Source of the DNA: Verrucomicrobiia bacterium
Lineage (GTDB): Bacteria; Verrucomicrobiota; Verrucomicrobiia; Limisphaerales; JADLHS01
DNA: 64,000 bases
Reading direction: 5' to 3'
Assembly: GCA_023953615.1 (NCBI GenBank)
Contig: JAMLJH010000001.1
Coordinates: 197,362-261,361, forward strand
Each line of letters begins with the position of its first letter. Positions within the stretch are counted from its first letter, which is position 1. The notes under the pieces are model-generated. The model worked only from the letters and a program-made list of their open reading frames with translations, did not search any database and was not told the origin of the DNA. Of this stretch, positions 24,370-32,859 are shown in pieces. Made by a program: the position numbers and the translations under genes.

Positions 24370-24864
24370 TCAATGCACTCGCTCGGTTCGGAGGATGCGG
24401 GCTGGATTACCAGCCACCACCGCTCCGGCGGGCACATCTTTCGTCACCACACTACCCGCGCCGATGATAGCGCCTTCACCAATCGTAACACCACACAAAA
24501 TGGTGGCGCCCGAACCAACCGAAGCGCCACGTTTCACCCGCGTGACATCGCATTTCCAATCGGCTTCCGTCTGCAGTTGCCCGCCAGCGTTGGTAGCCCG
24601 GGGAAAGCGGTCGTTGATGAACGTAACGCCGTGCCCAATGAAGACCTCATCTTCGATGGTCACGCCTTCGCAGATAAAACTGTGGCTGGAAATTTTACAA
24701 CGTGCGCCAACGTAAGCGCCTTTTTGAATTTCAACGAAGGTACCAATTTTGGTGTCATCGCCGATCGAACAACCGTAAAGATTGGTGAACGCAAAAATTT
24801 TAACGCGTTGCCCCAGTTTTACGTCGGCAGCGATCCGCTGGTACGATGGGTCGGAGGTACTCAC
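24370..24864 (-). CDS. Hexapeptide N-acetyltransferase, WbpD-like
   Basis: This 164-residue left-handed beta-helix protein reads IAADVKLGQRVKIFAFTNLYG, then KIGTFVEIQKGAYVG and VFIGHGVTFINDRFPRA, ending IIGAGSVVTKDVPAGAVVAGNPARILR. This matches UDP-2-acetamido-3-amino-2,3-dideoxy-glucuronate N-acetyltransferases and related dTDP-amino-sugar acetyltransferases. Its start overlaps the stop of the WbpB-like dehydrogenase by 4 bp (ATGA at 24861-24864), the usual wbpB-wbpD pairing. The aminotransferase that should make its substrate is not in the window. Confidence 0.88.
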   Translation of the reverse strand: MSTSDPSYQRIAADVKLGQRVKIFAFTNLYGCSIGDDTKIGTFVEIQKGAYVGARCKISSHSFICEGVTIEDEVFIGHGVTFINDRFPRATNAGGQLQTEADWKCDVTRVKRGASVGSGATILCGVTIGEGAIIGAGSVVTKDVPAGAVVAGNPARILRTERVH

Positions 24865-25994
24865 GCTCCCAACGCGTTGTGCAATCCGGCGGCCGCGCCG
24901 ACGCGGGCCTTACCACTTTTACCATCCGTGCTTGATTTCGAACTAAAACCATTACGCGGACGATTTCCGGTGACTTGCGCAATGGAGATCGCCTGCCCCT
25001 GTTGCTGCAACGAAGTGCTTGAAGCTTCCAGAATGCGCACCACTTCCAGCCCGGATTGGCCGCTGGTAATCGGCTTTGCCTCGCCACGGATGCAGTCCAG
25101 GAAGTGCTGACATTCCAGTTTTAGCGGTTCATCTTGTTTAATGTATGGCACGTATGAGTCACCGTAATGGTAGGAATAGGTAAATTCGGCGAATGTGTCA
25201 TAATGGGCTGGAACTTCAACCCGCGCGTCGTAAATCTTCAATTTCTCCAACGGCTCGGTGTCGTCATAAACGATCATGCGGCGCGACCCCACGACCGTCA
25301 TTTGCCTGATCTTCTTCGGGTCCAACCAACTATTTTGAACAAATGCGCACCGATTCTTTTTGAAGGTCAGATACATCATGGTCACGTCTTCGATATGACG
25401 GTTCACATGACTGCTGCCCTGACACGAGACGGACTGGGGTTGCTCATCCAGCAAATACAGGATGATGGAAATATCATGCGGGGCCAGATCCCAGGCCACA
25501 TTGATATCTTTTTGAAACAATCCCAAATTCAGCCGGCGCGCCGAGATATACTGAATTTCTCCAATATCCCCCGCATCAATGATTTCTTTCATTCGGCGAA
25601 CAGCGGGCGAAAAGAGGAAGGTGTGGCCAACCATCAAAATCAACCCATTCTGTTCGGCCAACGATACCAACTCTTCCGCCTCGATCACAGTGCGGGCCAA
25701 TGGTTTTTCGACGAATACGTGCTTCCCGGCAAGCAAGGCGGCTTTTGCCATTTCAAAGTGGAAACGCACCGGGGTCGCAACGACGATTGCATCCAATTCT
25801 CCATCTTGCAGCAAATCGCTGAACTGCGTGGTGGTGGCAACGTCTTGATGCAGTTTGCGCATGTGTTTCAAACGCGACTCGCTGGCATCACAAATGACCT
25901 TCAGCTCGCAGCCAGCCGCTTGACGCAAATTTCGGATTAAGTTCGGTCCCCAATAACCACACCCCACGACCCCCACCTTGATGGCTTGTTTCAT
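24861..25994 (-). CDS. Gfo/Idh/MocA dehydrogenase, WbpB-like
   Basis: This 377-residue NAD-dependent sugar dehydrogenase starts at ATG 25994 (MKQAIKVGVVGCGYWGPNLI with GxGxxG). A TTG 18 bases earlier is an alternative. The EKP motif (HVFVEKPLART) supplies the catalytic Lys, and a C-terminal oxidoreductase domain follows. The WbpB role is oxidation of the C3 hydroxyl of a UDP-N-acetyl-glucuronate before transamination. Pairing with the WbpD-like gene downstream supports this, as part of UDP-diacetamido-uronic acid synthesis for the EPS. There is no signal peptide, in contrast to the Tat-exported relatives at 60-63 kb. Confidence 0.88.
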   Translation of the reverse strand: MKQAIKVGVVGCGYWGPNLIRNLRQAAGCELKVICDASESRLKHMRKLHQDVATTTQFSDLLQDGELDAIVVATPVRFHFEMAKAALLAGKHVFVEKPLARTVIEAEELVSLAEQNGLILMVGHTFLFSPAVRRMKEIIDAGDIGEIQYISARRLNLGLFQKDINVAWDLAPHDISIILYLLDEQPQSVSCQGSSHVNRHIEDVTMMYLTFKKNRCAFVQNSWLDPKKIRQMTVVGSRRMIVYDDTEPLEKLKIYDARVEVPAHYDTFAEFTYSYHYGDSYVPYIKQDEPLKLECQHFLDCIRGEAKPITSGQSGLEVVRILEASSTSLQQQGQAISIAQVTGNRPRNGFSSKSSTDGKSGKARVGAAAGLHNALGA

Positions 25995-26045
25995 AGCTTT
26001 AATAAATGGCAATGCACGGATTTTGCAATCCTTGGTTGGGACAGC

Positions 26046-26828
26046 TTATTTCGCACCAAAACGAGAAACCGCCACTGCGGAATGGATCGGCACAGCCGTG
26101 GTAATTCGTGCTGCTTGGGATTCGCCGCGGCGCGCAACTCGTTGATCCCGGCACTGCTGAATGAGTGCGGGCAAAGTTTTGACCATGATTTTCAAGTCCA
26201 ACCAGAGACTCATCCGCTCCGAATATTCAATGTCGAAATGGATCATCTGGTTAAAAGTGGTACGGTTTTTTCCACTTACCTGCCACAGTCCGGTCAGTCC
26301 GGGAACGGCGTCAAAGCGGCGCTTTTGCCACGGTTCGTACATTTCATACTCGTAGCGCACACAGGGGCGCGGTCCGACAAGGCTCATCTCCCCCCGCAAC
26401 ACATTGATAAGTTGTGGCAACTCATCCAATCCGGTGGCGCGTATTATCCGACCCAAGGGAATAATGCGGGAATCTTTGCCGGCATCCAGCTTGGTCATGG
26501 GCGCATCTGATTTGATCAGACTCGTTGTGTACCCCTGATGCGAAGCGGTCTCCGCCCCGACGCGCATGGTGCGAAACTTAAAGCAAACGAACCGTTGTCC
26601 TTTGTAACCGATTCGTTCCTGGCGAAACAAAACCGGACCGCGAGATCCCAGCTTGATCCCAATTGCGATCAGTGCGCCGACCAGAAGGGTAGCCGGGAGA
26701 GTCAGCAGAATAACCACGGCGTCAAGCAAGCGCTTCCACATCGGTGCGGCGCTATTGTTGACAGATCCATTTTCCACTGTTTGCTTTTGTTTCAAACCAA
26801 CGACTTTCCGATTTTCGACATTCTCCAT
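26046..26828 (-). CDS. Undecaprenyl-phosphate sugar phosphotransferase (EPS priming enzyme)
   Basis: This 260-residue bacterial sugar transferase starts at ATG 26828. One N-terminal membrane helix (RLLDAVVILLTLPATLLVGAL) precedes the core: LFRQERIGYKGQRFVCFKFR, LDELPQLINVLRGEMSLVGP and PGLTGLWQVSGKN. These are the signature blocks of PssY/WcaJ-type enzymes that move a sugar-1-phosphate from a nucleotide sugar to undecaprenyl phosphate. It is the short monotopic form without the extra four membrane helices. It initiates the repeat unit of the locus. It is preceded by a 322-bp leader, so a promoter or control element is likely there. Confidence 0.92.
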   Translation of the reverse strand: MENVENRKVVGLKQKQTVENGSVNNSAAPMWKRLLDAVVILLTLPATLLVGALIAIGIKLGSRGPVLFRQERIGYKGQRFVCFKFRTMRVGAETASHQGYTTSLIKSDAPMTKLDAGKDSRIIPLGRIIRATGLDELPQLINVLRGEMSLVGPRPCVRYEYEMYEPWQKRRFDAVPGLTGLWQVSGKNRTTFNQMIHFDIEYSERMSLWLDLKIMVKTLPALIQQCRDQRVARRGESQAARITTAVPIHSAVAVSRFGAK

Positions 26829-27150
26829 AATCTTCTGAATGTTGCTTGTCGCTTGCCTCCCTGGTGGGCAACCGAACAACACCAATCATTTTCCATTCAA
26901 ATAAAATCGTTGCAAGTGGCATTGAATCAAAGACTTGGACATTCATTACGGAACGGCTATCCGGCTAACTACGGAGCGTTTCTTCGCCCGGATGGGCAGA
27001 GAAGATCGAATGGCAAGCTTACTGGGAAGTAGCGCAGATGAAGATTACGATTATTGTCGCACCGATACACGAAGCAACGCTTTCGGCAAGCGCAACCTAG
27101 ACCACGAACCCCATGTCCGTAGTTCAACCGATGAACAGCGAAATTTTGTT
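26829..27150 (-). other. 322-bp non-coding leader between rfbB and the priming transferase
   Basis: No gene is supported on either strand. On the minus strand it contains several short stems, e.g. GCCC/GGGC at 26986-26997 and TTGCC/GGCAA near 26855-26870, and a segment at 26945-26980 reading AGCCGGATAGCCG. It separates the dTDP-rhamnose genes from the priming enzyme and so may hold a promoter or a structured leader. I cannot assign it to a known riboswitch class. Confidence 0.4.
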
Positions 27151-28161
27151 CTACTTATGCAACACCGTCTTCACCCAGGTTTGGTTCTCCAGATACCAAC
27201 GCACGGTTTCACGAATACCGCGCTCGAAGGTGTAGGCCGGCACCCAACCGAGTTCTTGTTGCAATTTGCTCGCGTCAATGGCGTAGCGACGATCGTGACC
27301 CGGACGATCTTTCACGAAAGAAATGAGGGCGCGCGTATTGCCGCCCAATTGTGGTGCCAATTCATCAATCAGATCACAAATGAGCTTCACAATGTTGAGG
27401 TTCGCCCATTCATTGTGACCGCCAATGTTGTAGGTCTCGCCGCTCTTCCCCCGATTTAAGACCAGCCAGAGCGCCTCCGCGTGGTCACGCACATACAACC
27501 AATCGCGTACGTTCATGCCGTCGCCGTAAATCGGGATCGGCTGGCGCGCCAACCCCTTCTGGATGACCACCGGAATCAACTTCTCCGGAAATTGAAAGGG
27601 ACCGTAGTTGTTGGAGCAGTTGGTGATCACCGTGTTCAACTGATAGGTGTGGTGATAAGCCCGCACCAACATGTCACTGGACGCTTTGCTGGCTGAGTAC
27701 GGTGAATTGGGCGCGTAAGGTGTAACCTCCGTGAAAAATCCCGTCGCCCCCAGCGAACCATACACTTCGTCCGTCGAGACGTGATGGAAGCGATGCTGGT
27801 CAAAATGTCCCGCCCAAAATTCGCGACACGCCTCCAGCAGATTAAACGTCCCCACGATATTGGTGGTGATGAAATCTCCCGGGCCGGTGATCGAGCGATC
27901 CACGTGCGATTCCGCCGCCAGGTGCATGACCTGCGTGATTCCATGCTGCCGCACGACGCGAACCACTTCGTCCTTGTCGCGCAGATCCACCTTCTCAAAC
28001 ACGTACTTGGGGTGACGCGAGACCGACGCCAGATTCTCCAAATGGCCGGCGTAGGTGAGACAATCCAGGTTGACCAGCTTTTCAAGCTCCGGTTTGTCAA
28101 TGAGGTGATGAATCAAGTTTGAGCCGATAAAACCCGCTCCGCCGGTAATCAATAATTTCAT
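27151..28161 (-). CDS. rfbB: dTDP-glucose 4,6-dehydratase
   Basis: A 336-residue extended SDR enzyme starting at ATG 28161 ([17 protein letters not shown]). It has the Rossmann GGAGFIG motif, the STDEVYG block where Asp-Glu act in dehydration, and YSASKASSD with the catalytic Tyr-x3-Lys. It converts dTDP-glucose to dTDP-4-keto-6-deoxyglucose. The start overlaps the rfbD stop by 4 bp (ATGA at 28158-28161), so an upstream in-frame Met 36 bases earlier is unlikely. It is last of the four rhamnose genes in transcription order. Confidence 0.95.
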   Translation of the reverse strand: MKLLITGGAGFIGSNLIHHLIDKPELEKLVNLDCLTYAGHLENLASVSRHPKYVFEKVDLRDKDEVVRVVRQHGITQVMHLAAESHVDRSITGPGDFITTNIVGTFNLLEACREFWAGHFDQHRFHHVSTDEVYGSLGATGFFTEVTPYAPNSPYSASKASSDMLVRAYHHTYQLNTVITNCSNNYGPFQFPEKLIPVVIQKGLARQPIPIYGDGMNVRDWLYVRDHAEALWLVLNRGKSGETYNIGGHNEWANLNIVKLICDLIDELAPQLGGNTRALISFVKDRPGHDRRYAIDASKLQQELGWVPAYTFERGIRETVRWYLENQTWVKTVLHK

Positions 28162-29030
28162 GATAGATCTAAAACTTGGTGCAAACTGTGTTCCCAATCG
28201 GGCAGACGCAGCTCGAAAACTTTTTCCAATTTATCACAATTCAAAACCGAGTACGCAGGGCGGCGCACCGGCGTGGGATATTCCGCGGTGGTGATGCCTT
28301 CCACCTGGCGGCATTTCCGTTCCGACTCCGGCAGCGCTTCAATAATCCGCCGCGCAAATTCGTACCAGTTGGTTGAACCGCTGGCGGCCAGATGATAAAT
28401 CCCGCGGAACTCCTGTCGCGCTTTGGAACGCATCACCTGCTGCGCCGCCTGAGCGCTGGCCTCGGCAATCATGCGCGACCAGGTTGGCGAACCGAACTGG
28501 TCCCGCACCACGCGCAACGTCTCGCGTTCACGCGCCAAACGGTGCATGGTCTGCATAAAATTCCGTCCGCGCGCGCCATACACCCAGCACACGCGAAACA
28601 GCAAATAATCCGCCCCGGAAGCGGCCACCGCTTTTTCGCCCTCCAATTTTGAAGTCGCGTAAACCCCCGAGGGAGAGGTGGGATCGGTTTCCACGTACGG
28701 CGTGGTTTTCGAGCCGCCAAACACGTAATCGGTGGAATAGTGGATCAACCAGGCCCCGAGCCGGCGAGCTTCGTCCGCCAGTGTCTCCGGCAGGGCCGTA
28801 TTGATTTTGACGCACAAATCCTTTTCGGTCTCGGCCTGGTCCACCATCGTATAAGCGGCGGCATTCACCAGCAGTTGCGGCCGGACTTCAGCCACCAAGG
28901 TTCGAACCGCGCGTGCGTCCTCCAAATCAAGATCGGCCCGGCCCACGGCGACAACCTGACCCAAAGTCGCCAAGGTTCGCTGCAACTCCCAGGCAACCTG
29001 ACCATATTTTCCGATGACCAAAATCTTCAT
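28158..29030 (-). CDS. rfbD: dTDP-4-dehydrorhamnose reductase
   Basis: A 290-residue SDR protein starting at ATG 29030 ([20 protein letters not shown], GxxGQ nucleotide motif). It has YSTDYVF and the catalytic YATSK, the usual order in RfbD/RmlD. It performs the last NADPH-dependent step to dTDP-L-rhamnose. It lies 22 bp after rfbC and overlaps rfbB by 4 bp. Confidence 0.95.
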   Translation of the reverse strand: MKILVIGKYGQVAWELQRTLATLGQVVAVGRADLDLEDARAVRTLVAEVRPQLLVNAAAYTMVDQAETEKDLCVKINTALPETLADEARRLGAWLIHYSTDYVFGGSKTTPYVETDPTSPSGVYATSKLEGEKAVAASGADYLLFRVCWVYGARGRNFMQTMHRLARERETLRVVRDQFGSPTWSRMIAEASAQAAQQVMRSKARQEFRGIYHLAASGSTNWYEFARRIIEALPESERKCRQVEGITTAEYPTPVRRPAYSVLNCDKLEKVFELRLPDWEHSLHQVLDLS

Positions 29031-29052
29031 GCTGAATATCGCCACCGGGCCA

Positions 29053-29601
29053 TTAATCAAACAGACGTTCCCGGGGCAGGTCGTTTAATCGCGTCCCCCG
29101 TTGGTCTTTTTCAGAAAGTTGCGGGTGGGCCAGCGGCCAGGCAATTCCGATGTCGGGATCGTTCCAAAGGAGAGACAGCTCATTTTCGCGACTATAAAAA
29201 TCGGTGCATTTGTAGGCAAACATGGCGGTTTCACTTAACACCGCAAAACCATGCGCAAACCCCGGCGGGATGTAAAACTGGAGTTTATTTTCCGCCGATA
29301 GATTCAAACCATGCCACCGCCCAAACGTGGGAGAGCTTTTGCGAAGGTCCACCGCGACATCAAATACTTCGCCCTGTAAAACCTGGACCAGCTTCCCCTG
29401 CCCTCTCGGATTTTGAAAGTGCAAGCCCCGCAGTATTCCCCGTTGTGAAAATGACAAATTATCCTGAACAAATTTCCATTTTAGCCCGGCGTCGTGGTAG
29501 CGTTGCTCATTCCAGGTTTCCATGAAGAAACCGCGCGCGTCTCCAAAAACACTGGGCTCGATGATCACCAAGCCCGATATGTCGCAGGTTGCAATTTTCA
29601 T
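29053..29601 (-). CDS. rfbC: dTDP-4-dehydrorhamnose 3,5-epimerase
   Basis: A 182-residue cupin-fold epimerase with the usual length. RGILRGLHFQ carries the catalytic His, YIPPGFAHGFAVLSE and AYKCTDFYS carry the substrate-contacting and catalytic Tyr region, and ILWNDP-like SLLWNDPDIGIAWP closes the fold. It inverts C3 and C5 of dTDP-4-keto-6-deoxyglucose. It sits 12 bp after rfbA in a tight rfbACDB operon. Confidence 0.95.
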   Translation of the reverse strand: MKIATCDISGLVIIEPSVFGDARGFFMETWNEQRYHDAGLKWKFVQDNLSFSQRGILRGLHFQNPRGQGKLVQVLQGEVFDVAVDLRKSSPTFGRWHGLNLSAENKLQFYIPPGFAHGFAVLSETAMFAYKCTDFYSRENELSLLWNDPDIGIAWPLAHPQLSEKDQRGTRLNDLPRERLFD

Positions 29602-29613
29602 GTTCGTCGCAAT

Positions 29614-30504
29614 TCAGGCGCGCCCGGGGGCCGGCCTTCGGGCCTCGGCGAGTACTTCATGCTCCAGGTAGTCGCGATATTCGCACTTCGGCATTTTGGC
29701 GACAAGCCCCTCGAGTTGCGCCAAATCCAAAAAGCCGTTGCGGAAGGCAGCTTCCTCCGGGCAACCAATCTTTACGCCAGTTCGCTTTTCGATGGTTTGC
29801 ACATACGCGCTGGCCTCATGCAAACTGCTGCTTGTTCCCGCATCCAGCCAGGCGAAGCCGCGCGCCAATAACGCCACCCGCAACTGTTGGCGGCGGAGAT
29901 AGGAAACATTGACGTCAGTAATCTCCAACTCGCCACGCGCGGACGGCTTTTGACTGCTGACAATTTCCAACACCTGATTATCGTAAATATACAAACCCGG
30001 CACCGCGTAGTTGCTCTTGGGTCGCTGCGGTTTTTCCTCGATTGAAAGCGCCTGTCCCTGCGCATCGAATTCCACCACGCCGTAGCGTTCTGGATCGTTC
30101 ACGTGATAGCCAAAAATGGTGGCCCCGCTCTTAAATTCATTGAACGCGTTGCCAAAGGCTTCACCTCCGTAGAAAATGTTATCACCCAGGATCAACGTGA
30201 CGTGGTCTTTACCGATGAACGATTCCGCAATCAGAAAAGCCTGCGCAATACCCGCCGGTTTCTCTTGCGCACGATAGTCAATCGTCAGCCCAAAACGCGA
30301 TCCGTCGCCCAACAACTGTTTGAACCGCGGCAGATCGTGCGGCGTGGAGATCAGGCAGAACTCCCGGATGCCACCCTCGATCAAGGTGGTCAACGGATAA
30401 TACACCATCGGCTTGTCGTAAACCGGTTGTAGTTGTTTGCTGGCGACGAGGGTTAACGGATAAAGCCGCGAACCGGCTCCGCCAGCCAAGATTATTCCTT
30501 TCAT
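29614..30504 (-). CDS. rfbA: Glucose-1-phosphate thymidylyltransferase
   Basis: A 296-residue nucleotidyltransferase. MKGIILAGGAGSRLYPLTL is the pyrophosphorylase signature, followed by KQLQPVYDKPMVYYP, ILGDNIFYG (metal-binding Asp) and EEKP. It makes dTDP-glucose from dTTP and glucose-1-phosphate. It is the first gene of the rhamnose block; the 60-bp gap to the divergently unrelated methyltransferase gene upstream (same strand) is short, so a promoter may lie inside or beyond that gene. Confidence 0.95.
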   Translation of the reverse strand: MKGIILAGGAGSRLYPLTLVASKQLQPVYDKPMVYYPLTTLIEGGIREFCLISTPHDLPRFKQLLGDGSRFGLTIDYRAQEKPAGIAQAFLIAESFIGKDHVTLILGDNIFYGGEAFGNAFNEFKSGATIFGYHVNDPERYGVVEFDAQGQALSIEEKPQRPKSNYAVPGLYIYDNQVLEIVSSQKPSARGELEITDVNVSYLRRQQLRVALLARGFAWLDAGTSSSLHEASAYVQTIEKRTGVKIGCPEEAAFRNGFLDLAQLEGLVAKMPKCEYRDYLEHEVLAEARRPAPGRA

Positions 30505-30564
30505 CGTTTAATTCAAAAATGCGTCTTAAAATGCCGGGAAACAAAAACCGTGCAAGTCATTTGC

Positions 30565-31677
30565 TCAACCAATATGTCCTCCATGCGTATCCGTAATACC
30601 CCGGCTCTGCAACAAAACCCGGAAGCTCCGTCCCAAATGCTCCGGATGAATCAGCGTTTGCAATTCCCGACTCCACCGCGCGCTCCACGTCGTTGCGAGT
30701 CTGTGGTCTTGCATCAATTGCTTCGCGAGGTTTGACAAAAACCTTCCCTGCAAGCCATAAAACTCCGTTACCAATCCCAACCCTTCTCCCTCGCGTTGCA
30801 ACCGCGAGAAATTAACGTGCGCCGTGAGGTCTTGCGCACCGGGCAACCCGAGCGCGTCTGGGACAGCTCGATGCTGATGGTAAGCTCGAACCGTTCCGTT
30901 CGGGCGATGTGGCGATAAAAAATCCTCGGCGTCCAATCCGTAATCCAGAGTCAACAGCCAACCCCGTCGTAAAGCTTGCGCCGCACTTCGCCACCATTGC
31001 TCGGCGGCGGAATTCAGTTCCAAGGTATGGTCCGCGGGTAAGGCGCATTGCAACTCGGGTGGAACTTGAAACCATTCGGGCAACGTCACCGTTCCCGACA
31101 ACCTGGTCCAGTGAAATGCGTTTGCCGACCAGACCACGCCCCATTCAAACCACTGCTGCATCCGCTGATTCCAACCCAGTCGCCGCACCGGAAACGCATC
31201 CAGCAACTCGTTGGAAAAAATCACCCCGCGCAAATCCTTGGGAAGCTCGGACGCGTCGCGCACCCAGGTAACCGAGGTGTCGAATCGTTGCAAAGTCTCC
31301 GCTTGCCAAGCTCGACGCCGCGCCGACGGCTCGATGATCACGTAGGTCAGCCGCGACATCAGTTCTGGTTGGTGGGCAACCAACCAATTCAAAACATCGC
31401 CGGCCAATTTTCCATCGTGCGCGCCGGCTTCCACCAGGCAAACCGGATCGTCAGGCAAACGCTCCAACCAACGCGCGAATTGAAAGGCCAGCAAGGTCCC
31501 GAAAAGCGATCCGACGCTGACGCTGGTATAGAAATCTCCCGATCGCCCGACTGTGCCACTTTTCTGCTCGTAATATCCATATTCGGGACAATACAAGGCC
31601 AGCTCCATGAATCGGGAGAACGGGATCGCGCCCTGAGCGGCAATTTCCGCCTTAATAATCTCGGTCAATTCGCCCAT
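30565..31677 (-). CDS. MidA/NDUFAF7-family SAM-dependent methyltransferase
   Basis: A 370-residue protein starting MGELTEIIKAEIAAQGAIPF, with the family block ALYCPEYGYYEQ, GRSGDFYTSVSVGSLFGTLL and VCLVEAGAHDGKLAGDVL, the latter being the SAM-binding loop (usually EXGXGXG). IIFSNELLDAFPVRR-type text appears as GVIFSNELLDAFPVRR. Eukaryotic relatives methylate an Arg of complex I; bacterial targets are generally unknown. It is transcribed toward the EPS locus but is not functionally linked by sequence. Its start is 63 bp from the divergent pilT gene. Confidence 0.85.
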   Translation of the reverse strand: MGELTEIIKAEIAAQGAIPFSRFMELALYCPEYGYYEQKSGTVGRSGDFYTSVSVGSLFGTLLAFQFARWLERLPDDPVCLVEAGAHDGKLAGDVLNWLVAHQPELMSRLTYVIIEPSARRRAWQAETLQRFDTSVTWVRDASELPKDLRGVIFSNELLDAFPVRRLGWNQRMQQWFEWGVVWSANAFHWTRLSGTVTLPEWFQVPPELQCALPADHTLELNSAAEQWWRSAAQALRRGWLLTLDYGLDAEDFLSPHRPNGTVRAYHQHRAVPDALGLPGAQDLTAHVNFSRLQREGEGLGLVTEFYGLQGRFLSNLAKQLMQDHRLATTWSARWSRELQTLIHPEHLGRSFRVLLQSRGITDTHGGHIG

Positions 31678-31740
31678 TTGAGAATGATTCCTGCGGCTGG
31701 TGCGGATTTAGCTAAAGGTGACACGAATCGTAAAGATTAT
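31678..31740. promoter_or_regulatory. Divergent intergenic spacer, presumed two-way promoter region
   Basis: Only 63 bp separate the minus-strand methyltransferase start (31677) from the plus-strand PilT start (31741). Both must be transcribed from here or from within the other gene. No clear consensus -35/-10 pair was identified; a plus-strand ATG at 31684 is in frame with pilT and could extend it by 19 residues. Confidence 0.4.
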
Positions 31741-32835
31741 ATGGCCAAAATTGACGCGTTTTTCAACTTGATGTTCGAACAAAAGGCCTCCGACCTGCAT
31801 CTCTCGGCGGGCAACAATCCGATGCTGCGCATCAACGGCGAGCTGCATCGCGTGGAACATCCGCCCTTGGATAATGACACGCTCAAGACGATGATTTACG
31901 AGATCGCCCCCGACTACAAGATCAAGACGTTTGAAGAATCGGGCGACGTGGATTTCGGTTATGAGATTCCCAACATCTCCCGCTTTCGCGCGAACTTTTT
32001 CAATCAAAAAGCCGGAGTTGCCGCCGTTTTTCGACAAATCCCGAGCCGCGTGCTTTCCTTTGAAGACTTTGAGAAATTGGAAGCGCCCCTGCCCCCCGTG
32101 CTGAAGAAATTCGCCATGCTGAACAAGGGACTGGTCATCGTCACCGGTCCGACCGGCTCAGGCAAATCCACCACACTCGCGGCAATGCTGGATTACGCGA
32201 ATAAAAACCGGCGCGACCATATCATCACGATGGAAGACCCGATTGAATTCGTGCATGAGAGCAAAAACTGTCTGATCAACCAACGCGAAGTCGGTCTGCA
32301 CACGAAAGGTTTCGCTTCGGGATTGCGCGGCGCGTTGCGTGAAGACCCGGATATTATTTTGATCGGTGAGTTGCGCGACCTCGAAACCATCGAACTGGCA
32401 ATCATGGCAGCGAACACTGGTCACCTGGTCTTCGGTACGTTGCATACCCCTGGAGCGGCAAAAACCGTGGACCGGATTATTGACGTGTTTCCCGCCGATC
32501 AGCAGAACAAAATCCGGGCGACCCTTTCCGAATCCCTGAAAGGCATTGTCGCTCAAAACCTGTTCAAGCGGATTGACAAAAAAGGACGCGTCGCGGCCCT
32601 TGAGATTCTGGTGTTCAACACGGCCATCGCCAACCTCGTGCGCGAAGCCAAGACGCACCAGATTCCCGGCATGATCCAGGTCGGCAAAAAAGCGGGCAAC
32701 CAACCGCTCGACGATTCCATCATGGAACACCTGCGGATGAAACGCATTTCGCCGGAAGAGGCGTATGAGAAAAGCCTCGAGAAACGCAAGTTTCGCCCGT
32801 TCCTGGCTCATCCACCCGAAGACGAAGAAGCGTAA
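31741..32835 (+). CDS. pilT: Type IV pilus retraction ATPase PilT
   Basis: A 364-residue secretion ATPase. Landmarks are GPTGSGKSTT (Walker A, 136-145), IITMEDPIEFVH (Asp box), IILIGELRD (Walker B, 205-212), TGHLVFGTLHT (His box) and AIANLVREAKTHQI, the variant of the C-terminal AIRNLIRE motif characteristic of PilT. The start at 31741 (MAKIDAFFNLMFEQKASDLH) matches the usual PilT N terminus; the frame is open much further upstream but without homology. It powers pilus retraction at the inner membrane. It is first of a three-gene plus-strand operon. Confidence 0.93.
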   Translation: MAKIDAFFNLMFEQKASDLHLSAGNNPMLRINGELHRVEHPPLDNDTLKTMIYEIAPDYKIKTFEESGDVDFGYEIPNISRFRANFFNQKAGVAAVFRQIPSRVLSFEDFEKLEAPLPPVLKKFAMLNKGLVIVTGPTGSGKSTTLAAMLDYANKNRRDHIITMEDPIEFVHESKNCLINQREVGLHTKGFASGLRGALREDPDIILIGELRDLETIELAIMAANTGHLVFGTLHTPGAAKTVDRIIDVFPADQQNKIRATLSESLKGIVAQNLFKRIDKKGRVAALEILVFNTAIANLVREAKTHQIPGMIQVGKKAGNQPLDDSIMEHLRMKRISPEEAYEKSLEKRKFRPFLAHPPEDEEA

Positions 32836-32859
32836 CCTCGCAACCCATTTTTACCGATT

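Noticed and set aside
24138..24437. 99-codon minus-strand frame spanning the gap before the co-polymerase gene
   Set aside because: It overlaps both neighbouring real genes in another phase and shows no recognisable family.
26941..27000. Cyclic di-GMP riboswitch before the sugar phosphotransferase
   Set aside because: The conserved 5' half and receptor positions of the GEMM motif are missing; only a loose similarity in the 3' part.
31048..31740. Possible 231-residue N-terminal extension of PilT
   Set aside because: The extension lies on the complement of the MidA-like gene and lacks homology; PilT starts normally at 31741.
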